Counted from the first letter of the stretch, positions 31,632 through 41,441 are shown. The stretch: DNA of 58,057 bases from Pseudarthrobacter phenanthrenivorans (GCF_000813845.1 NZ_JWTB01000035.1:1-58057); one strand, 5' to 3'. Translations and numbers: made by a program. The notes: generated by a model from the sequence alone, not told the origin.

Positions 31632-32993
31632 ATGATGTCAACCAGCAAACCAACCTCACCCCCCGTCGACGGGCCACGGGTCGTCACCCGGGTAAAGCGC
31701 TCTATCCTTCCCATCGCATTCCTGTTGTATGCAACCAGCTACATGGATCGGTCCTCAATTGGCTATGCACAACTGGGAATGAGCCAAAGCCTGGGCATCG
31801 ACATCGCCACGTTTGGTGTTGCCGCCTCGATTTTCTTCATCGCCTACGTTCTGCTCGAAGCGCCTAGCAACATCATCCTTGCCAAGGTCGGGGCCCGCTT
31901 GTGGCTCTCCAGAATTGCTGTCACGTGGGGGCTTGTCACCATGCTTACTGGCTTCGTATGGGATGTTCCCTCGCTCTACGTGGCACGGGTCCTGCTGGGA
32001 ATCGCCGAAGCTGGCCTGTTCCCTGGCCTCCTCCTTTTCTTGTCCCTGTGGTTCCTCCAGCAAGACCGCGGACGTGCCCTAGCTGCGATGGTCTTCGCTC
32101 AGCCCGTCGCACTCCTTGCCGGCAGCCTGAGCGGAGGATGGATCATTGACAACGCGCACTGGTTCGGTCTGCAGCCCTGGCAATGGGTCTTCATCCTGCA
32201 AGGACTTGTGCCGGTTCTCGTCGGCATCTACGTCTTTTTGGTCCTTCCTGATCGGCCAAGCAAAGCACGCTGGCTCAGCCCCTCGGAAAGCAGCTGGCTC
32301 GAAGCGAAAATCAACGCCGAGAACGCAGCAGTCGCAGCAACCGAAGGCGCGGTAAAGCATCGGTTCTCCATTGTCGCTTTCAAGAGTCCGCGCGTCATCG
32401 CTCTGACCCTGATGACTTTCTTCGGCAGCGTCGGCAACTATGCGCTGGCGTTCTTTCTCCCCCAGGTCCTCAAGCAGATTTACCCTGCGTACTCAGCGAC
32501 AAACATCGGCTTTGTCGGGGCTCTTCCCTACATCCTGGCAGGTATCGCAATGCTCTTCTTCGGGCGGGCCTCCGATCGTGCAAAGAGCAGGCGGAGCGTG
32601 GTAATTCTCTGTCTGGTCATTGGCCTCATGGGGCTGTCGGGCACGATTGCGTTCCAAGGTAATCCGGTGATGCAGGTGGTTAGCCTATGCGTTGCAGCGA
32701 TTGGGATTGTTTCCTACAGCCCCCCTATGTGGGCGTTCATCACCGAGCTTCTCACTCCCCGGCAGCGAGTTGTCGTCCTCGCGATCATGACCTCAATCGC
32801 GTCATTTGGCGGTTTCGTCGGCCCGCTGCTCATCGGGCAGATGGCTGCAGGTAGCGGCGTTATTGTCGCGTTCATCGTCCCGGCTATTTGTCTGGCGATC
32901 GCCATCGTCCTTCTGGCATTCGTCAGGCCTCAACATCAGCGCACATCGGCCGCGGCTGCGACGCCGGCCCAGACCGGAGACGCCAAGGTATGA
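31632..32993 (+). CDS. MFS transporter, anion:cation symporter (ACS) family
   Basis: 453-residue, 12-segment importer of the ACS branch, which takes up organic anions such as sugar acids, phthalate or hydroxyphenylacetate. Markers are YMDRSSIGYAQLGM in TM1, FIAYVLLEAPSNIILAKVGA after TM2 and ARVLLGIAEAGLFPGLLLFL in TM4. ATG 31632 (or the adjacent ATG 31635) follows GGAG by 6 nt. It overlaps the next gene, an MmgE/PrpD enzyme, by ATGA, so transporter and enzyme are made together and very likely share a substrate. A second, closely similar transporter lies at 50271. Confidence 0.87.
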   Translation: MMSTSKPTSPPVDGPRVVTRVKRSILPIAFLLYATSYMDRSSIGYAQLGMSQSLGIDIATFGVAASIFFIAYVLLEAPSNIILAKVGARLWLSRIAVTWGLVTMLTGFVWDVPSLYVARVLLGIAEAGLFPGLLLFLSLWFLQQDRGRALAAMVFAQPVALLAGSLSGGWIIDNAHWFGLQPWQWVFILQGLVPVLVGIYVFLVLPDRPSKARWLSPSESSWLEAKINAENAAVAATEGAVKHRFSIVAFKSPRVIALTLMTFFGSVGNYALAFFLPQVLKQIYPAYSATNIGFVGALPYILAGIAMLFFGRASDRAKSRRSVVILCLVIGLMGLSGTIAFQGNPVMQVVSLCVAAIGIVSYSPPMWAFITELLTPRQRVVVLAIMTSIASFGGFVGPLLIGQMAAGSGVIVAFIVPAICLAIAIVLLAFVRPQHQRTSAAAATPAQTGDAKV

Positions 32994-34522
32994 ACGGTAC
33001 ACCCCTCTTCTCCCAAGCCACTGGCCCCGGTCCCGCCTCAGGACGGGATCGGTTCCGCTCCGAACCGGTGCCAGCTGACAGGACAGTCCACCGACGTGTC
33101 ACAGAAGAATTAGCCTCCTTCGTGGCCAGGACCAGCTACGAGGATCTTCCTCCACGGGTCATGCACGAGACTAAACGGATACTTCTTGACGTCATCGGAT
33201 GTGCACTGGGCTCGAAAGACCTGGAGAAGGGCAAGCTCGCGGTGGAATTCGCTCTCTCCTCGGGAGGGCACCGTGAGGCCACCATTTTGGGGATTGGAGA
33301 AAAGGTGCCAACTGCTCTCGCGGCATTCGCCAACGCCGAACTGATCCATGCGACCGACCACTGCCCCATTTTGCCTCCCGCCCATGTGTCACCATTCGTT
33401 ACGTCCCCCGCCTTGGCAATGGCCGAGAGCAGGAAGGCCTCAGGAAAGTCCTTGATCGTTGCCCTGGCACTTGCCCACGAGGTGGCGTCTCGGGTGGGGC
33501 TCTCGCTTGACTCCATGAGAGTAGCCACCGGGGGTATCGCCCCGAGTTGGGGATTATCCTTCGACGAGTTTGGAGCGGCCGCAGGAGCTGCCAAGATCCT
33601 GAATCTTTCCGAAGAGTCCATGATCGACGCGCTGGGCCTTGCCGGATACCTGGCGCCCGTACCTTCGCACAACAAGTTCCTTTCTACGCCCGGAGGAGGA
33701 GGCATGGCTAAATATGGTCCAGCCGGCTGGACGGCGCAGGGAGGGGTGACCGCAGCTGTGTTGGCCAGCATGGGTTACCAGGGAGACCGCAGCGTCCTCG
33801 ACGGCCCGTCCGGGTTTCCGGCAATGGTGGGATCCCAGCAATTTAACTCGAACAAGATCGTGGATACTCTGGGGGCGGAGTGGAACATCCTTAGAGTCAT
33901 GTACAAGCGTTGGCCGAGCGCCGGCAACTTCCAGGCCCCGCTGGGAGCACTCTCGAAACTCATCGAGGAGCATCGACTGCAACCTGAGGAAATCGAGGCG
34001 ATACATGTAGAGAACGAAACCTTCGCGATGCTGCCCCGGTTCCAGTTCGATCAGCTGCGTCACAACGTCGACACTCAAACCAACCTGGCCTACCTGCTCG
34101 CGGTCGCAGCCCACAGAGTCCAGATCTCCTCGGCATGGCAAAGCCAGGAAACCAGGAACAACCCCAGCGTCCGCGAACTGATGCAGAAAGTCACCATTGA
34201 GGCCTACCCACGCGCCGAGGAGATGCGCCATCAGGAACTCGTAGTAGAGCGCCGAGAGTACATCGAACGCCGGCCGTGTCGAGTGCAAATTCGGGCCCGG
34301 GGAACACAATTCACGCAAAGCGCCGAATACGCATACTGGCTGGCATCAGAAAACGAGGAATACCGCGCGAGCGATGAAGACCTGGTAGAGAAGTTCAGAG
34401 CGAACGCCGAAGAAGCCCTGCCGCCGGCAAAGCTGGACACGGCCATAGACAAGATCATGCACATAGAAGAACTCCCCGATGTGGACGCACTCTTCCATGA
34501 ACTGATCCCGGCCGGAGACTAA
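32990..34522 (+). CDS. MmgE/PrpD-family protein, divergent member
   Basis: 510 residues. The family includes 2-methylcitrate dehydratase, cis-aconitate decarboxylase and iminodisuccinate epimerase. The all-helical domain is clear: VTEELASFVARTSYEDLPPR and KRILLDVIGCALGSKD. Where typical members have a D-x-D-D-x-H type stretch it reads HATDHCPILPPAHVSP, and it has KRWPSAGNFQ and QTNLAYLLAVA instead of the common motifs, so the reaction may differ. Start ATG 32990 overlaps the MFS stop codon. A LacI gene follows after a 387-bp gap. Dehydratase, decarboxylase or epimerase activity on an organic acid is the broad expectation. Confidence 0.8.
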   Translation: MNGTPLFSQATGPGPASGRDRFRSEPVPADRTVHRRVTEELASFVARTSYEDLPPRVMHETKRILLDVIGCALGSKDLEKGKLAVEFALSSGGHREATILGIGEKVPTALAAFANAELIHATDHCPILPPAHVSPFVTSPALAMAESRKASGKSLIVALALAHEVASRVGLSLDSMRVATGGIAPSWGLSFDEFGAAAGAAKILNLSEESMIDALGLAGYLAPVPSHNKFLSTPGGGGMAKYGPAGWTAQGGVTAAVLASMGYQGDRSVLDGPSGFPAMVGSQQFNSNKIVDTLGAEWNILRVMYKRWPSAGNFQAPLGALSKLIEEHRLQPEEIEAIHVENETFAMLPRFQFDQLRHNVDTQTNLAYLLAVAAHRVQISSAWQSQETRNNPSVRELMQKVTIEAYPRAEEMRHQELVVERREYIERRPCRVQIRARGTQFTQSAEYAYWLASENEEYRASDEDLVEKFRANAEEALPPAKLDTAIDKIMHIEELPDVDALFHELIPAGD

Positions 34523-34909
34523 GTCTCTGGTGGACGACCTCGGATTCGGCTTTTCCCAGCCCCTCGAGCCTTGCGGGCCACTCCCCTAGCTTGATCCAAT
34601 CCGCCTTCACCCTACCGACACCGGACACGAAAAGTATGCGTCCGATCGGGTTCCACGGAGATTCCGCTCCATGGTCCAGTCATAGGATCGGGCTGGGCTG
34701 GCGCACCAGCTGCGGCAGCGGCTGCTTTGCCAGGGCCGTCCGGCCGCATGCTAGGAAATATTGAGTCCAGTGCTGGTTAAGCGGGACGGCGCATTCCACT
34801 ACTGACTGCATACTCCTCCGCTGAGGAACCTGCTGCGCCCCACGAAAGGCGCGGTGCACCGGGATGTATAGTCCCTCCAAGGACTTGCACAACGAGCACG
34901 GGCGAGGAT
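34523..34909. other. Intergenic region, no gene seen
   Basis: 387 bp between the PrpD gene and the LacI regulator. No convincing coding frame, clear terminator or palindrome was found. It must contain the LacI promoter. Confidence 0.35.
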
Positions 34910-35989
34910 TTGGAAACTTCAGAGAGTAGTCAGCGCGCCGGTCGTCTTCCAACAATGAAGGATGTCGCCGAGCATTTGGGGGTATCTCGGCAGCTAGTTT
35001 CCCTGGTCCTGAGGGGTGTTCCAGGGCCGAGCGCAGAGTCACGCGATCGGGTTCTCGAAGCGGCGAAGGAACTCGGTTACAGGCCGAATGCGTCGGCGCG
35101 CCTCCTCAGGCAAAGCCGTACACGAATGATCGGAATAGTGTTCAAGATGCGCAGCCCTTTGCACGTGCGCGTCGTGGAGAGGCTTTTTGTCCGCGCGGCG
35201 GAGCGCGGCATGGGCTTAGCGCTTGGGCCGATCACGGTCGAGCGACCAACCGACGTGGTCGTTTCCCAATTGATGGAAGAGCGAGTCGAGGGGCTTGTCG
35301 CCCTCAATCCAGACCCGCAATCTCGCGTGCTGAGAGAGGCTTCAAATCTTGTTCCGCTCGTTTGGCTTGGCGAGTGGGCTCACACGCCTGAGGTCGACAA
35401 CGTATACCTTGACGAAGTAGAAGGACTTCGCCTCGCGGTCGAGCACCTTGTGAACCTCGGCCACCGTGACATTGTTTATGTCGGTGGTCTTGGCGGGCCA
35501 GCAGGGAAGAGTCGTGCGGACGCTTTTCGGAACGCTATGAGTATGTTCGGCCTAGCTGAGCGGACTGAAGTGCTCGCAAGCGACTTCTCGGAGGAAGACG
35601 CAGCGAACGTGGCAAGGAAGATTGTCCTAAGCAGCGAACGCCCCACCGCCGTCATCTGCTGCGCAGACCAATGCGCGGTCGCCGTCATGGAAGTTTTCGC
35701 CCAGTCAGGTATCCGCGTGCCCGAGGAAATTTCCGTCATCGGGTTCGATGACAGCTATCTGGCGTCCCTGTCATACCACAGTCTGACTTCGGTGCGGCAG
35801 GACGTCGAGGCGATCGTCGAGGCGACACTGGAGGCAGTGGTGGGGCGGATTGAGGGGAATGAGGAGTCCCATCGAGTGGTTTCGACGCCAGCGAGCCTCA
35901 CCGTTCGTAACTCAACCGGGCCGCCCAGGCCGCCGTCCACAGGGTCAGCGACGGCTCCTACAAAGGAACGTGATGTCCAGAAATCCTGA
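34910..35989 (+). CDS. LacI-family transcriptional regulator
   Basis: 359-residue repressor with the LacI helix-turn-helix at the N-terminus (PTMKDVAEHLGVSRQLVSLVLRG), hinge helix GYRPNASARLLRQSRT and a sugar-binding-type effector domain ending VPEEISVIGFDDSYLASLSYHSLTSV. Start codon choice is uncertain: TTG 34910 has a purine run only 2-3 nt away, and ATG 34955 lacks any ribosome site but begins exactly at the helix-turn-helix. It probably binds TTAGCACGTGCTAA at 31444 and the weaker site at 45043. The effector is likely a sugar or sugar acid by family habit. Confidence 0.85.
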   Translation: METSESSQRAGRLPTMKDVAEHLGVSRQLVSLVLRGVPGPSAESRDRVLEAAKELGYRPNASARLLRQSRTRMIGIVFKMRSPLHVRVVERLFVRAAERGMGLALGPITVERPTDVVVSQLMEERVEGLVALNPDPQSRVLREASNLVPLVWLGEWAHTPEVDNVYLDEVEGLRLAVEHLVNLGHRDIVYVGGLGGPAGKSRADAFRNAMSMFGLAERTEVLASDFSEEDAANVARKIVLSSERPTAVICCADQCAVAVMEVFAQSGIRVPEEISVIGFDDSYLASLSYHSLTSVRQDVEAIVEATLEAVVGRIEGNEESHRVVSTPASLTVRNSTGPPRPPSTGSATAPTKERDVQKS

Positions 35990-36561
35990 CGAACCCTAGT
36001 TTTCCGGTCACCCAGTCCGTGGATCTTTACTTAGCTCCTGATGGAGCTGAGATTTGCGTCTTGAAATTGGTCGAATCATGTTTTCAGGACGACTGGACGT
36101 AGATATCCTAAATCGTGAGAATATTTGGACAATGCCGTCCGAGGCTGCGCCGCAATCACCAGAAGGGCGGCCGGCCGGAAGATTTACGCTCTCGGGGCGC
36201 GGCTCCTTCGCCAGCACCCACTGCCGGTCAGCTTGGCTCTGATGCCTTATGTGACGAACCCGCTGAGTCGGCCCAGACTCCCAAGGCAGCCCATGAGCCT
36301 TCCCCGCACCCGGCAGGTCGGGCAACACCCCAGGCCGAATCATGGCCCATTTCGGATCCCTTTGGTCAGCCATGGTAGCGGCCCCAGGTTTCGGCCACTG
36401 CGCCAACGGCGAGGTGCCGTCCTCCGGTTACGCTCGTTTAGTGGCCCTGGTGGTGATGTGACACATGATCGATGGCAGCGGATGCAAGGCATGCGGAAGT
36501 TACAGCCCTGGGCCCTGCGTCGAAACGACAAGCGCCTGCCTTTCGGTCCTGGTTGAGGACC
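35990..36561. other. Intergenic region of 572 bp, no gene recognised
   Basis: It separates the LacI gene from a convergent MFS gene. Several short frames exist, but none has a ribosome site or recognisable protein. It may contain decayed DNA. Confidence 0.35.
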
Positions 36562-37818
36562 TCAATTCGATTCAACGACTTGTCGGGGAACGCGGGCTGG
36601 TCGCTCGACCACCTCGCCGTTCGCCGCGAGGGCACGATTTCTTTGGAAGAACCACAACATAAGGGCTATTAGTACAACAAATGCTGAGCAGCTCATGATT
36701 GCCGCCCACTGGCCGACGTGCCAGAGCACGGCGGCCATCGTGGAGCCGATTGCACCCCCGAAAAAGTTGCTGACGATGTGGGCCGTGTTGAGGCGGCTCC
36801 GCGCTGCCGGGTTAATGGACACCATCATCGTTTGAAGGAGTACGAGCACGGACTGGGCGCCCACGGACAGCAGGGCGATGGCCACGAAGACGGCGATCAT
36901 GGACGAAGCGCCGAACCCGGCGATAGTGATTGCGGACAAGGATATGACCAGCCCGACTCCGATGGCAGGAATGGCCCATCCACGGTCATAGAGCCGGCCG
37001 GTGAACTGCGCACCGAGGATTCCAAAGACCCCGAGCAGGCTGACAAGACCAATCTGTGACGCGGGAAGGGAGAATGGGGGCGCGGCCAGCAGGAGGGTGA
37101 GCCCGGTCCAAAAGGCGGTAAAGACGCACATCAAGGAGGCTCCGAAGAACGGGATGACCTTTCCGCGGCGATGACGAAGGGTGACTTGAACAACAGAGCA
37201 GAGGAGCCTGCCGTAAGGTATCCGCTTTCTGGCCTTCTGGGCCGGGATCGCGCGCCACATGATGACTGCAAGAATCAGTATCGTTCCTGATGCCAGGAGG
37301 TAGATCATGCGCCACCCGAAGGCGTCAGCCACGATGCCGCTGATCACTCGGGCGAGGAGGATACCGCTCAAAAGCCCGGACGCGACCGTGCCCAGAACCC
37401 GTCCCCGTTGTTCGTCTGTGGCGAGGTCTCCCGCCAGCGGAAGCAGCATTTGACCGGCCACGTTGGTGAAACCGACCATGGCGAGGGTGGTTAGCAGGAG
37501 GGCGAAATCCGGGGCCAGGGCACACCCGGCAAGCGAAATCGAGCAGCACGCCATGATTGTTGGTATGAGCCGCTTTCTGTTGATGGTGTCGCCAAGAGGT
37601 ACAACGAAAAACACGCCCAACGCATACCCGATCTGCGTCAACGTCACCAGCAACCCGGCGGTGCCGGGAACGACGTCCAGATCTGCAGCAATATCTCCCA
37701 AGAGTGGTTGGGCCCAGTACAGGTTGCCTACGCCGGCGCCGCCAACGAAAGCGAAAAGAAGAGTTAGGCCCAGACTGATGCCGGGGGTTTTGGCGGGAGT
37801 GCTTCCATGGGCGACCAT
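36562..37818 (-). CDS. MFS transporter, DHA1-like
   Basis: 418-residue, 12-segment transporter. LYWAQPLLGDIAADLDVVPG in TM1 and VVPLGDTINRKRLIP (motif A region) suggest the group of MFS proteins annotated as YgaY/NepI-like exporters or sugar efflux proteins. A GTG at 37884 would add 22 residues, but GGAAAGGGG stands about 7 nt before ATG 37818, which I take as the start. One copy of the four-fold 23-bp box (37895-37917) lies about 80 nt upstream, so it belongs to the IclR-like regulon. Its substrate is unknown. Confidence 0.82.
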   Translation of the reverse strand: MVAHGSTPAKTPGISLGLTLLFAFVGGAGVGNLYWAQPLLGDIAADLDVVPGTAGLLVTLTQIGYALGVFFVVPLGDTINRKRLIPTIMACCSISLAGCALAPDFALLLTTLAMVGFTNVAGQMLLPLAGDLATDEQRGRVLGTVASGLLSGILLARVISGIVADAFGWRMIYLLASGTILILAVIMWRAIPAQKARKRIPYGRLLCSVVQVTLRHRRGKVIPFFGASLMCVFTAFWTGLTLLLAAPPFSLPASQIGLVSLLGVFGILGAQFTGRLYDRGWAIPAIGVGLVISLSAITIAGFGASSMIAVFVAIALLSVGAQSVLVLLQTMMVSINPAARSRLNTAHIVSNFFGGAIGSTMAAVLWHVGQWAAIMSCSAFVVLIALMLWFFQRNRALAANGEVVERPARVPRQVVESN

Positions 37819-37894
37819 CGAGAGGCCCCTTTCCAAGGCGAAATGATGTGCATGTCTCTCCTGGTGGTTGTCGATACCAACCACACCTTAAACT

Positions 37895-37917
37895 TATCCC
37901 GAAATATGGGATTTCGT
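37895..37917. promoter_or_regulatory. Copy 1 of the 23-bp IclR-like box
   Basis: Contains ATCCC, 7 nt, GGGAT as inverted arms, plus the overlapping palindrome CGAAAT-ATGGG-ATTTCG. Aligned to the copies at 45189, 51759 and 57738 it shares ATCC, the fixed G at position 7, A at 9, T at 11 and 13, TGGGA, and GT at the end. It lies directly upstream of the minus-strand MFS gene. Confidence 0.7.
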
Positions 37918-37943
37918 AATAAAAGGTGAGGAGAAATACTCCT

Positions 37944-40100
37944 TTATGGGCGCCGGGCTCCTTTGGCCCTTTCGGCTAGTTCGCTGGCTCTTGGGCGGAC
38001 GCCTAGATGCAGTCGCATACCCGGCGGCAGTCCCTCCACCCGTACCTTGGACCCTGAGATGTCAATCGTGATCCTGCCGTCGGCCATTGGCGCATTGGTT
38101 ATGTGAAGGTCTCCATAGGATTCGGGGATGGCGGGGTCCATCCACAGCCCCCCGCGGGCAACGTCCGCGTAGTAGCCCATCAATGTCTTGATCAGCATGA
38201 TCGGGGTGGTGGCGGCCCACGCTTGGGGGGAACATGCCGTCGGATAAGGAACGGGTTCGTCAAAATGCTCGCGATCAAAGCCGCAGAACAACTCCGGCAG
38301 GCGCCCACCGCTGTACTCAGCGGTCTCCAGCAGAGCTGTGGAGATTCGCTGTACGTGCTCTTTGAAGCCGTACCGCAGGAGCCCGGCAGCGATAATGGCA
38401 TTGTCGTGTGGCCACACCGATCCGTTGTGGTAGCTGACGGGGTTGTAGGCGCCCATGTCGGTGGCCAAGGTTCTGACACCCCAGCCGCTGAACATCTCCT
38501 TTGACATCAGTCGTTTGGCGACCAGTGGTGCCTTGTCGTCATCCACGATGCCGAACAACAGACAGTGCCCCATGTTGGACGTGCATGCGTCAACAGGCCG
38601 CTTGTTTCCGTCCAGAGCCACGGCGTAATAGCCGCGTTCGGGCAACCAGAACTCAGCGTTGAACCGTTCCTTCAACTGGGCCGCAAGGTCGCGGTACTCC
38701 GCTGCCAGGGCCACGTCGCCGGCATCGTACGCCAGCCATGACCGCGACAAGTAAGCGCCATAGACGTATGCCTGTACCTCGCACAGGGCGATTGGCGGCT
38801 CCGCCAACGTTCCATCGGCAAAGTTGACACCGTCCCAGGAATCCTTCCAACCCTGATTGATCAAGCCTCGGTCATTGAGGCGGCTGTACTCAACAAAACC
38901 GTCACCATCCCTGTCGCCGTATCCACGAATCCAATCCAGCGCCCGGTCTACGTTCGGAAGCAGGGCAGTTACGGCATCGGAAGAAAATCCCCACCTGCTG
39001 ACTTCCCCGAAGAGAGCCACGAACAATGGAGTGGCATCGACGCTGCCGTAGTACGCGGATTTGCCTCCGAGAGCCAACCCGCTGGAGACACCGAACCGCA
39101 CCTCATGGAGTATCTTGCCCGGCTCCTCCTCGCTCATGGCGTCGACCACGCTGCCCTGGCGGTCGGCCAGCGTCTGTAGCGTGCCAAAGGCCAGAGACGG
39201 ATCCACAGGCAGCGCCATCAGGGACGCCCAAAGGGCATCCCGGCCGAAGAGTGTCATAAACCACGGCGCCCCGGCAGCAACCACGATACGGTCCGGGTGA
39301 GCAGGGTCCTGAATCCGCAGGGCACCAAGATCGTCATAGCTGCGGCGCAGGGTCCGCTCGATGGAACTGCTGCCCAATTTCAGCACCGGTATCCGGGCTA
39401 CCCACTCCAGTTTCCTCTGGTCCCGTGGGCTGAGGCTGTCTTCGTCGGGACGCACGAACTGCCCACCTGGACCAGCATCGTCCCCACTTGGCACGACACT
39501 CAAGCTGGTGCTCCAAACTCCGTGCGGCGGAATTACGAGATGGTAAGTGACGCCTTCCCGGGACGCTTCAGCGCCAGGCGCCGACACTGTAGTCCCCTTC
39601 CGGAGCTCATGCCATGCAGCCTGGATTGTTAGCCCGTTCTTGTGTGCCTCCCGGTGCTTCTTCCAGCGCCGGCGAAATCTGGCTTCCTTCACCTCGAAAA
39701 GGTCTGCGAAGTCTGCGCTAATCCCCAAGGCGACTACGCACGGGACAGAAAGAGGCGAGTAGTTGCGGATTGTGATCCTTTCCAGGATCCCGACTCCCAC
39801 CTCACGCAGTCGTTCAACAATCAGCGGTGTGTCCGCATGCCCATCTGCGTTGGGTACGCGGCCAGCAAACAGCGCCCTGTACGGTTCCTTCAACTTCACC
39901 GTGAGCGGCTCCACGGGCTGACCGTTTACCGTCAGGGTCCACCCCGAGAGGATTCGTGTGTCCTCATCGAAAACACCATGGGGATTTCCCGGGCGGATGT
40001 CACCGTTCGCGGAAGAAATGCAGAAGGAAGAACCCTCGACTAAGGTAATTGAGCCAGCCTCAAGGGCTCCTGCTGAGTTATCGGCGTTCCAGCCAGACAT
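37944..40100 (-). CDS. Amylo-alpha-1,6-glucosidase / glycogen-debranching-type glycoside hydrolase
   Basis: 718-residue cytoplasmic enzyme. The N-terminal beta-sandwich domain typical of GDE_N proteins (ITLVEGSSFCISSANGDIRPGNPHGVF-type segment) precedes an (alpha/alpha)6 barrel with APWFMTLFGRDALWASL, INQGWKDSWDGVNF and SYHNGSVWPHDNAIIAAGL, the last carrying likely catalytic acids. Homologues are annotated as debranching enzymes but often act on other alpha-linked oligosaccharides. No ribosome site is obvious before ATG 40100. It is the odd glycan enzyme within an organic-acid island, which may mean that the substrate is a glycoside. Specificity is not readable from the sequence. Confidence 0.85.
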   Translation of the reverse strand: MSGWNADNSAGALEAGSITLVEGSSFCISSANGDIRPGNPHGVFDEDTRILSGWTLTVNGQPVEPLTVKLKEPYRALFAGRVPNADGHADTPLIVERLREVGVGILERITIRNYSPLSVPCVVALGISADFADLFEVKEARFRRRWKKHREAHKNGLTIQAAWHELRKGTTVSAPGAEASREGVTYHLVIPPHGVWSTSLSVVPSGDDAGPGGQFVRPDEDSLSPRDQRKLEWVARIPVLKLGSSSIERTLRRSYDDLGALRIQDPAHPDRIVVAAGAPWFMTLFGRDALWASLMALPVDPSLAFGTLQTLADRQGSVVDAMSEEEPGKILHEVRFGVSSGLALGGKSAYYGSVDATPLFVALFGEVSRWGFSSDAVTALLPNVDRALDWIRGYGDRDGDGFVEYSRLNDRGLINQGWKDSWDGVNFADGTLAEPPIALCEVQAYVYGAYLSRSWLAYDAGDVALAAEYRDLAAQLKERFNAEFWLPERGYYAVALDGNKRPVDACTSNMGHCLLFGIVDDDKAPLVAKRLMSKEMFSGWGVRTLATDMGAYNPVSYHNGSVWPHDNAIIAAGLLRYGFKEHVQRISTALLETAEYSGGRLPELFCGFDREHFDEPVPYPTACSPQAWAATTPIMLIKTLMGYYADVARGGLWMDPAIPESYGDLHITNAPMADGRITIDISGSKVRVEGLPPGMRLHLGVRPRASELAERAKGARRP

Positions 40101-40406
40101 TCCGGGCCCCTTCTAGAGGAACGACGTCAGCAGCCCGGACGAAGGTTCCGCGCCGCTGCTGCTCACCCTGTTTGGGCAAGCCAGTACGTCTCATCCGAAC
40201 GCTACGCCTAGCTGGGACCCGGGACCAGAGCGGAGGGCGAGACGGCGTGATCGGCTGTAAGCGGTCTTGGCGCTGAAGGTTCTAGTTTAAGAGCGAAATT
40301 GGCTGAAGATTTTGAGGGGTGGTCCTTCGGGTAAGGCTCCACCTTGAGTGCTGGGCCAAGCAAAGGGGGAGGACGGAGCCCTCCCCCCAAAAACTGAACC
40401 TCCCGG
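40101..40406. other. Intergenic region between two minus-strand genes
   Basis: 306 bp holding the debranching-gene promoter and, near its left-gene end, the hairpin at 40365-40387. No gene seen. Confidence 0.4.
40365..40387 (-). terminator. Terminator-like hairpin after the alcohol dehydrogenase gene
   Basis: GGGGGAGG / CCTCCCCC form an 8-bp stem with a 7-nt loop. Read on the minus strand it lies 20 nt beyond the ADH stop codon and is followed by CTTTGCTT. Confidence 0.5.
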
Positions 40407-41441
40407 TCAGGGGCGTACGAGGACCTTCAGTGCTTTGCGGGAGTCCATCAGCCGGTATCCTTCGGCAATGTCTTCAAGGGGAAGCTCACTGTCGAAAACG
40501 CGACCCGGATTGATCGTGCCGTCCAGGACTCGAGGCATCACGGATTCGAGGTAGGCACGCACAGTAGCGGGGCCACCGGTGAGGGTTGCGTTTTTCCCGA
40601 ACAGCGATGTGACCCCTACCGGAGCGCTTTCATACTGCGGAACACCAACGCGCGAGATAACGCCCCCCGGCCGGAGTACGCTGTACGCCTGTTCGTACGC
40701 CTCCATGTAACCCACGGCTTCGAGCACAATGTGGGTGCCTTCACCGTTGGTGATATCCATGACCTTCTTGATGCCTTCTTCTCCGCGCTCAGCGACGACA
40801 TGGGTGGCACCAAATTCCCTGCCAAGGTCGGTTCGGGACATGTGGCGACCCATGAGGATGATGGTCTCGGCACCCATCTGCTTCGAGGCGAGCACGGCCG
40901 AGAGGCCTACGGCTCCATCGCCGATTACGGTGACAGTCTTGCCTGCTTCCACTTTGCCTTGGACTGCGGCGTGGTATCCGGTGAGGTACACGTCTGAAAG
41001 GGTCAGAAGTGAGGGCATGAGGGATTCGTCAGTGCCGGCAGGGATAACAACGGCGGTCCCGTCAGCCTGGGGAATGCGCAGCTTTTCGGCCTGAGTCGCT
41101 GAAGGCGCGCCGTCGAAAAACCCTCCATGAACGCACGAAGTCGTGATGCCGTCACGGCAGAACGAACATGTGCCGTCCGACCAGGCAAACGGAACGATGA
41201 CCGTGTCACCGGGGCTAAGCGTGGTGACATGATCACCGACCTGCTCGACCACCCCGATGGCTTCGTGGCCCATGCGGCGGCCTTCGGGCGTTTCCTTGAG
41301 GTCGTGGTAGGGATGAAGGTCTGATCCGCACACGCAAGCGTAGGTTACGCGGATAAGAGCATCGCTAGGTTCCTGAATGACTGGGTCAGGCACCTCCTCA
41401 ACACGGACGTCACCGGACTTGTACATAAGAGTTGCTTTCAT
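40407..41441 (-). CDS. Zinc-dependent alcohol dehydrogenase (MDR superfamily)
   Basis: 344-residue NAD(P)-dependent dehydrogenase. Catalytic zinc ligands are Cys38 (CVCGSDLHPY) and the His59-Glu60 pair (MGHEAIGVVEQVG). The cofactor loop is TVIGDGAVGLSAV. The structural-zinc lobe reads DGTCSFCRDGITTSC, with three of the four usual cysteines, a pattern I believe is typical of this subfamily rather than a defect. It is on the same strand as, and 66 nt after, an MFS gene that ends at 41508, so the two may be cotranscribed. The alcohol substrate is unknown. A second, different Zn-ADH is at 53860. Confidence 0.86.
   Translation of the reverse strand: MKATLMYKSGDVRVEEVPDPVIQEPSDALIRVTYACVCGSDLHPYHDLKETPEGRRMGHEAIGVVEQVGDHVTTLSPGDTVIVPFAWSDGTCSFCRDGITTSCVHGGFFDGAPSATQAEKLRIPQADGTAVVIPAGTDESLMPSLLTLSDVYLTGYHAAVQGKVEAGKTVTVIGDGAVGLSAVLASKQMGAETIILMGRHMSRTDLGREFGATHVVAERGEEGIKKVMDITNGEGTHIVLEAVGYMEAYEQAYSVLRPGGVISRVGVPQYESAPVGVTSLFGKNATLTGGPATVRAYLESVMPRVLDGTINPGRVFDSELPLEDIAEGYRLMDSRKALKVLVRP

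Noticed and set aside
31330..36510. Short shared sequence TGCGGAAGTT-R-CAGCCC at about 31335 and 36490
   Set aside because: Only about 17 bases with no further similarity on either side; not enough for a mobile-element end.
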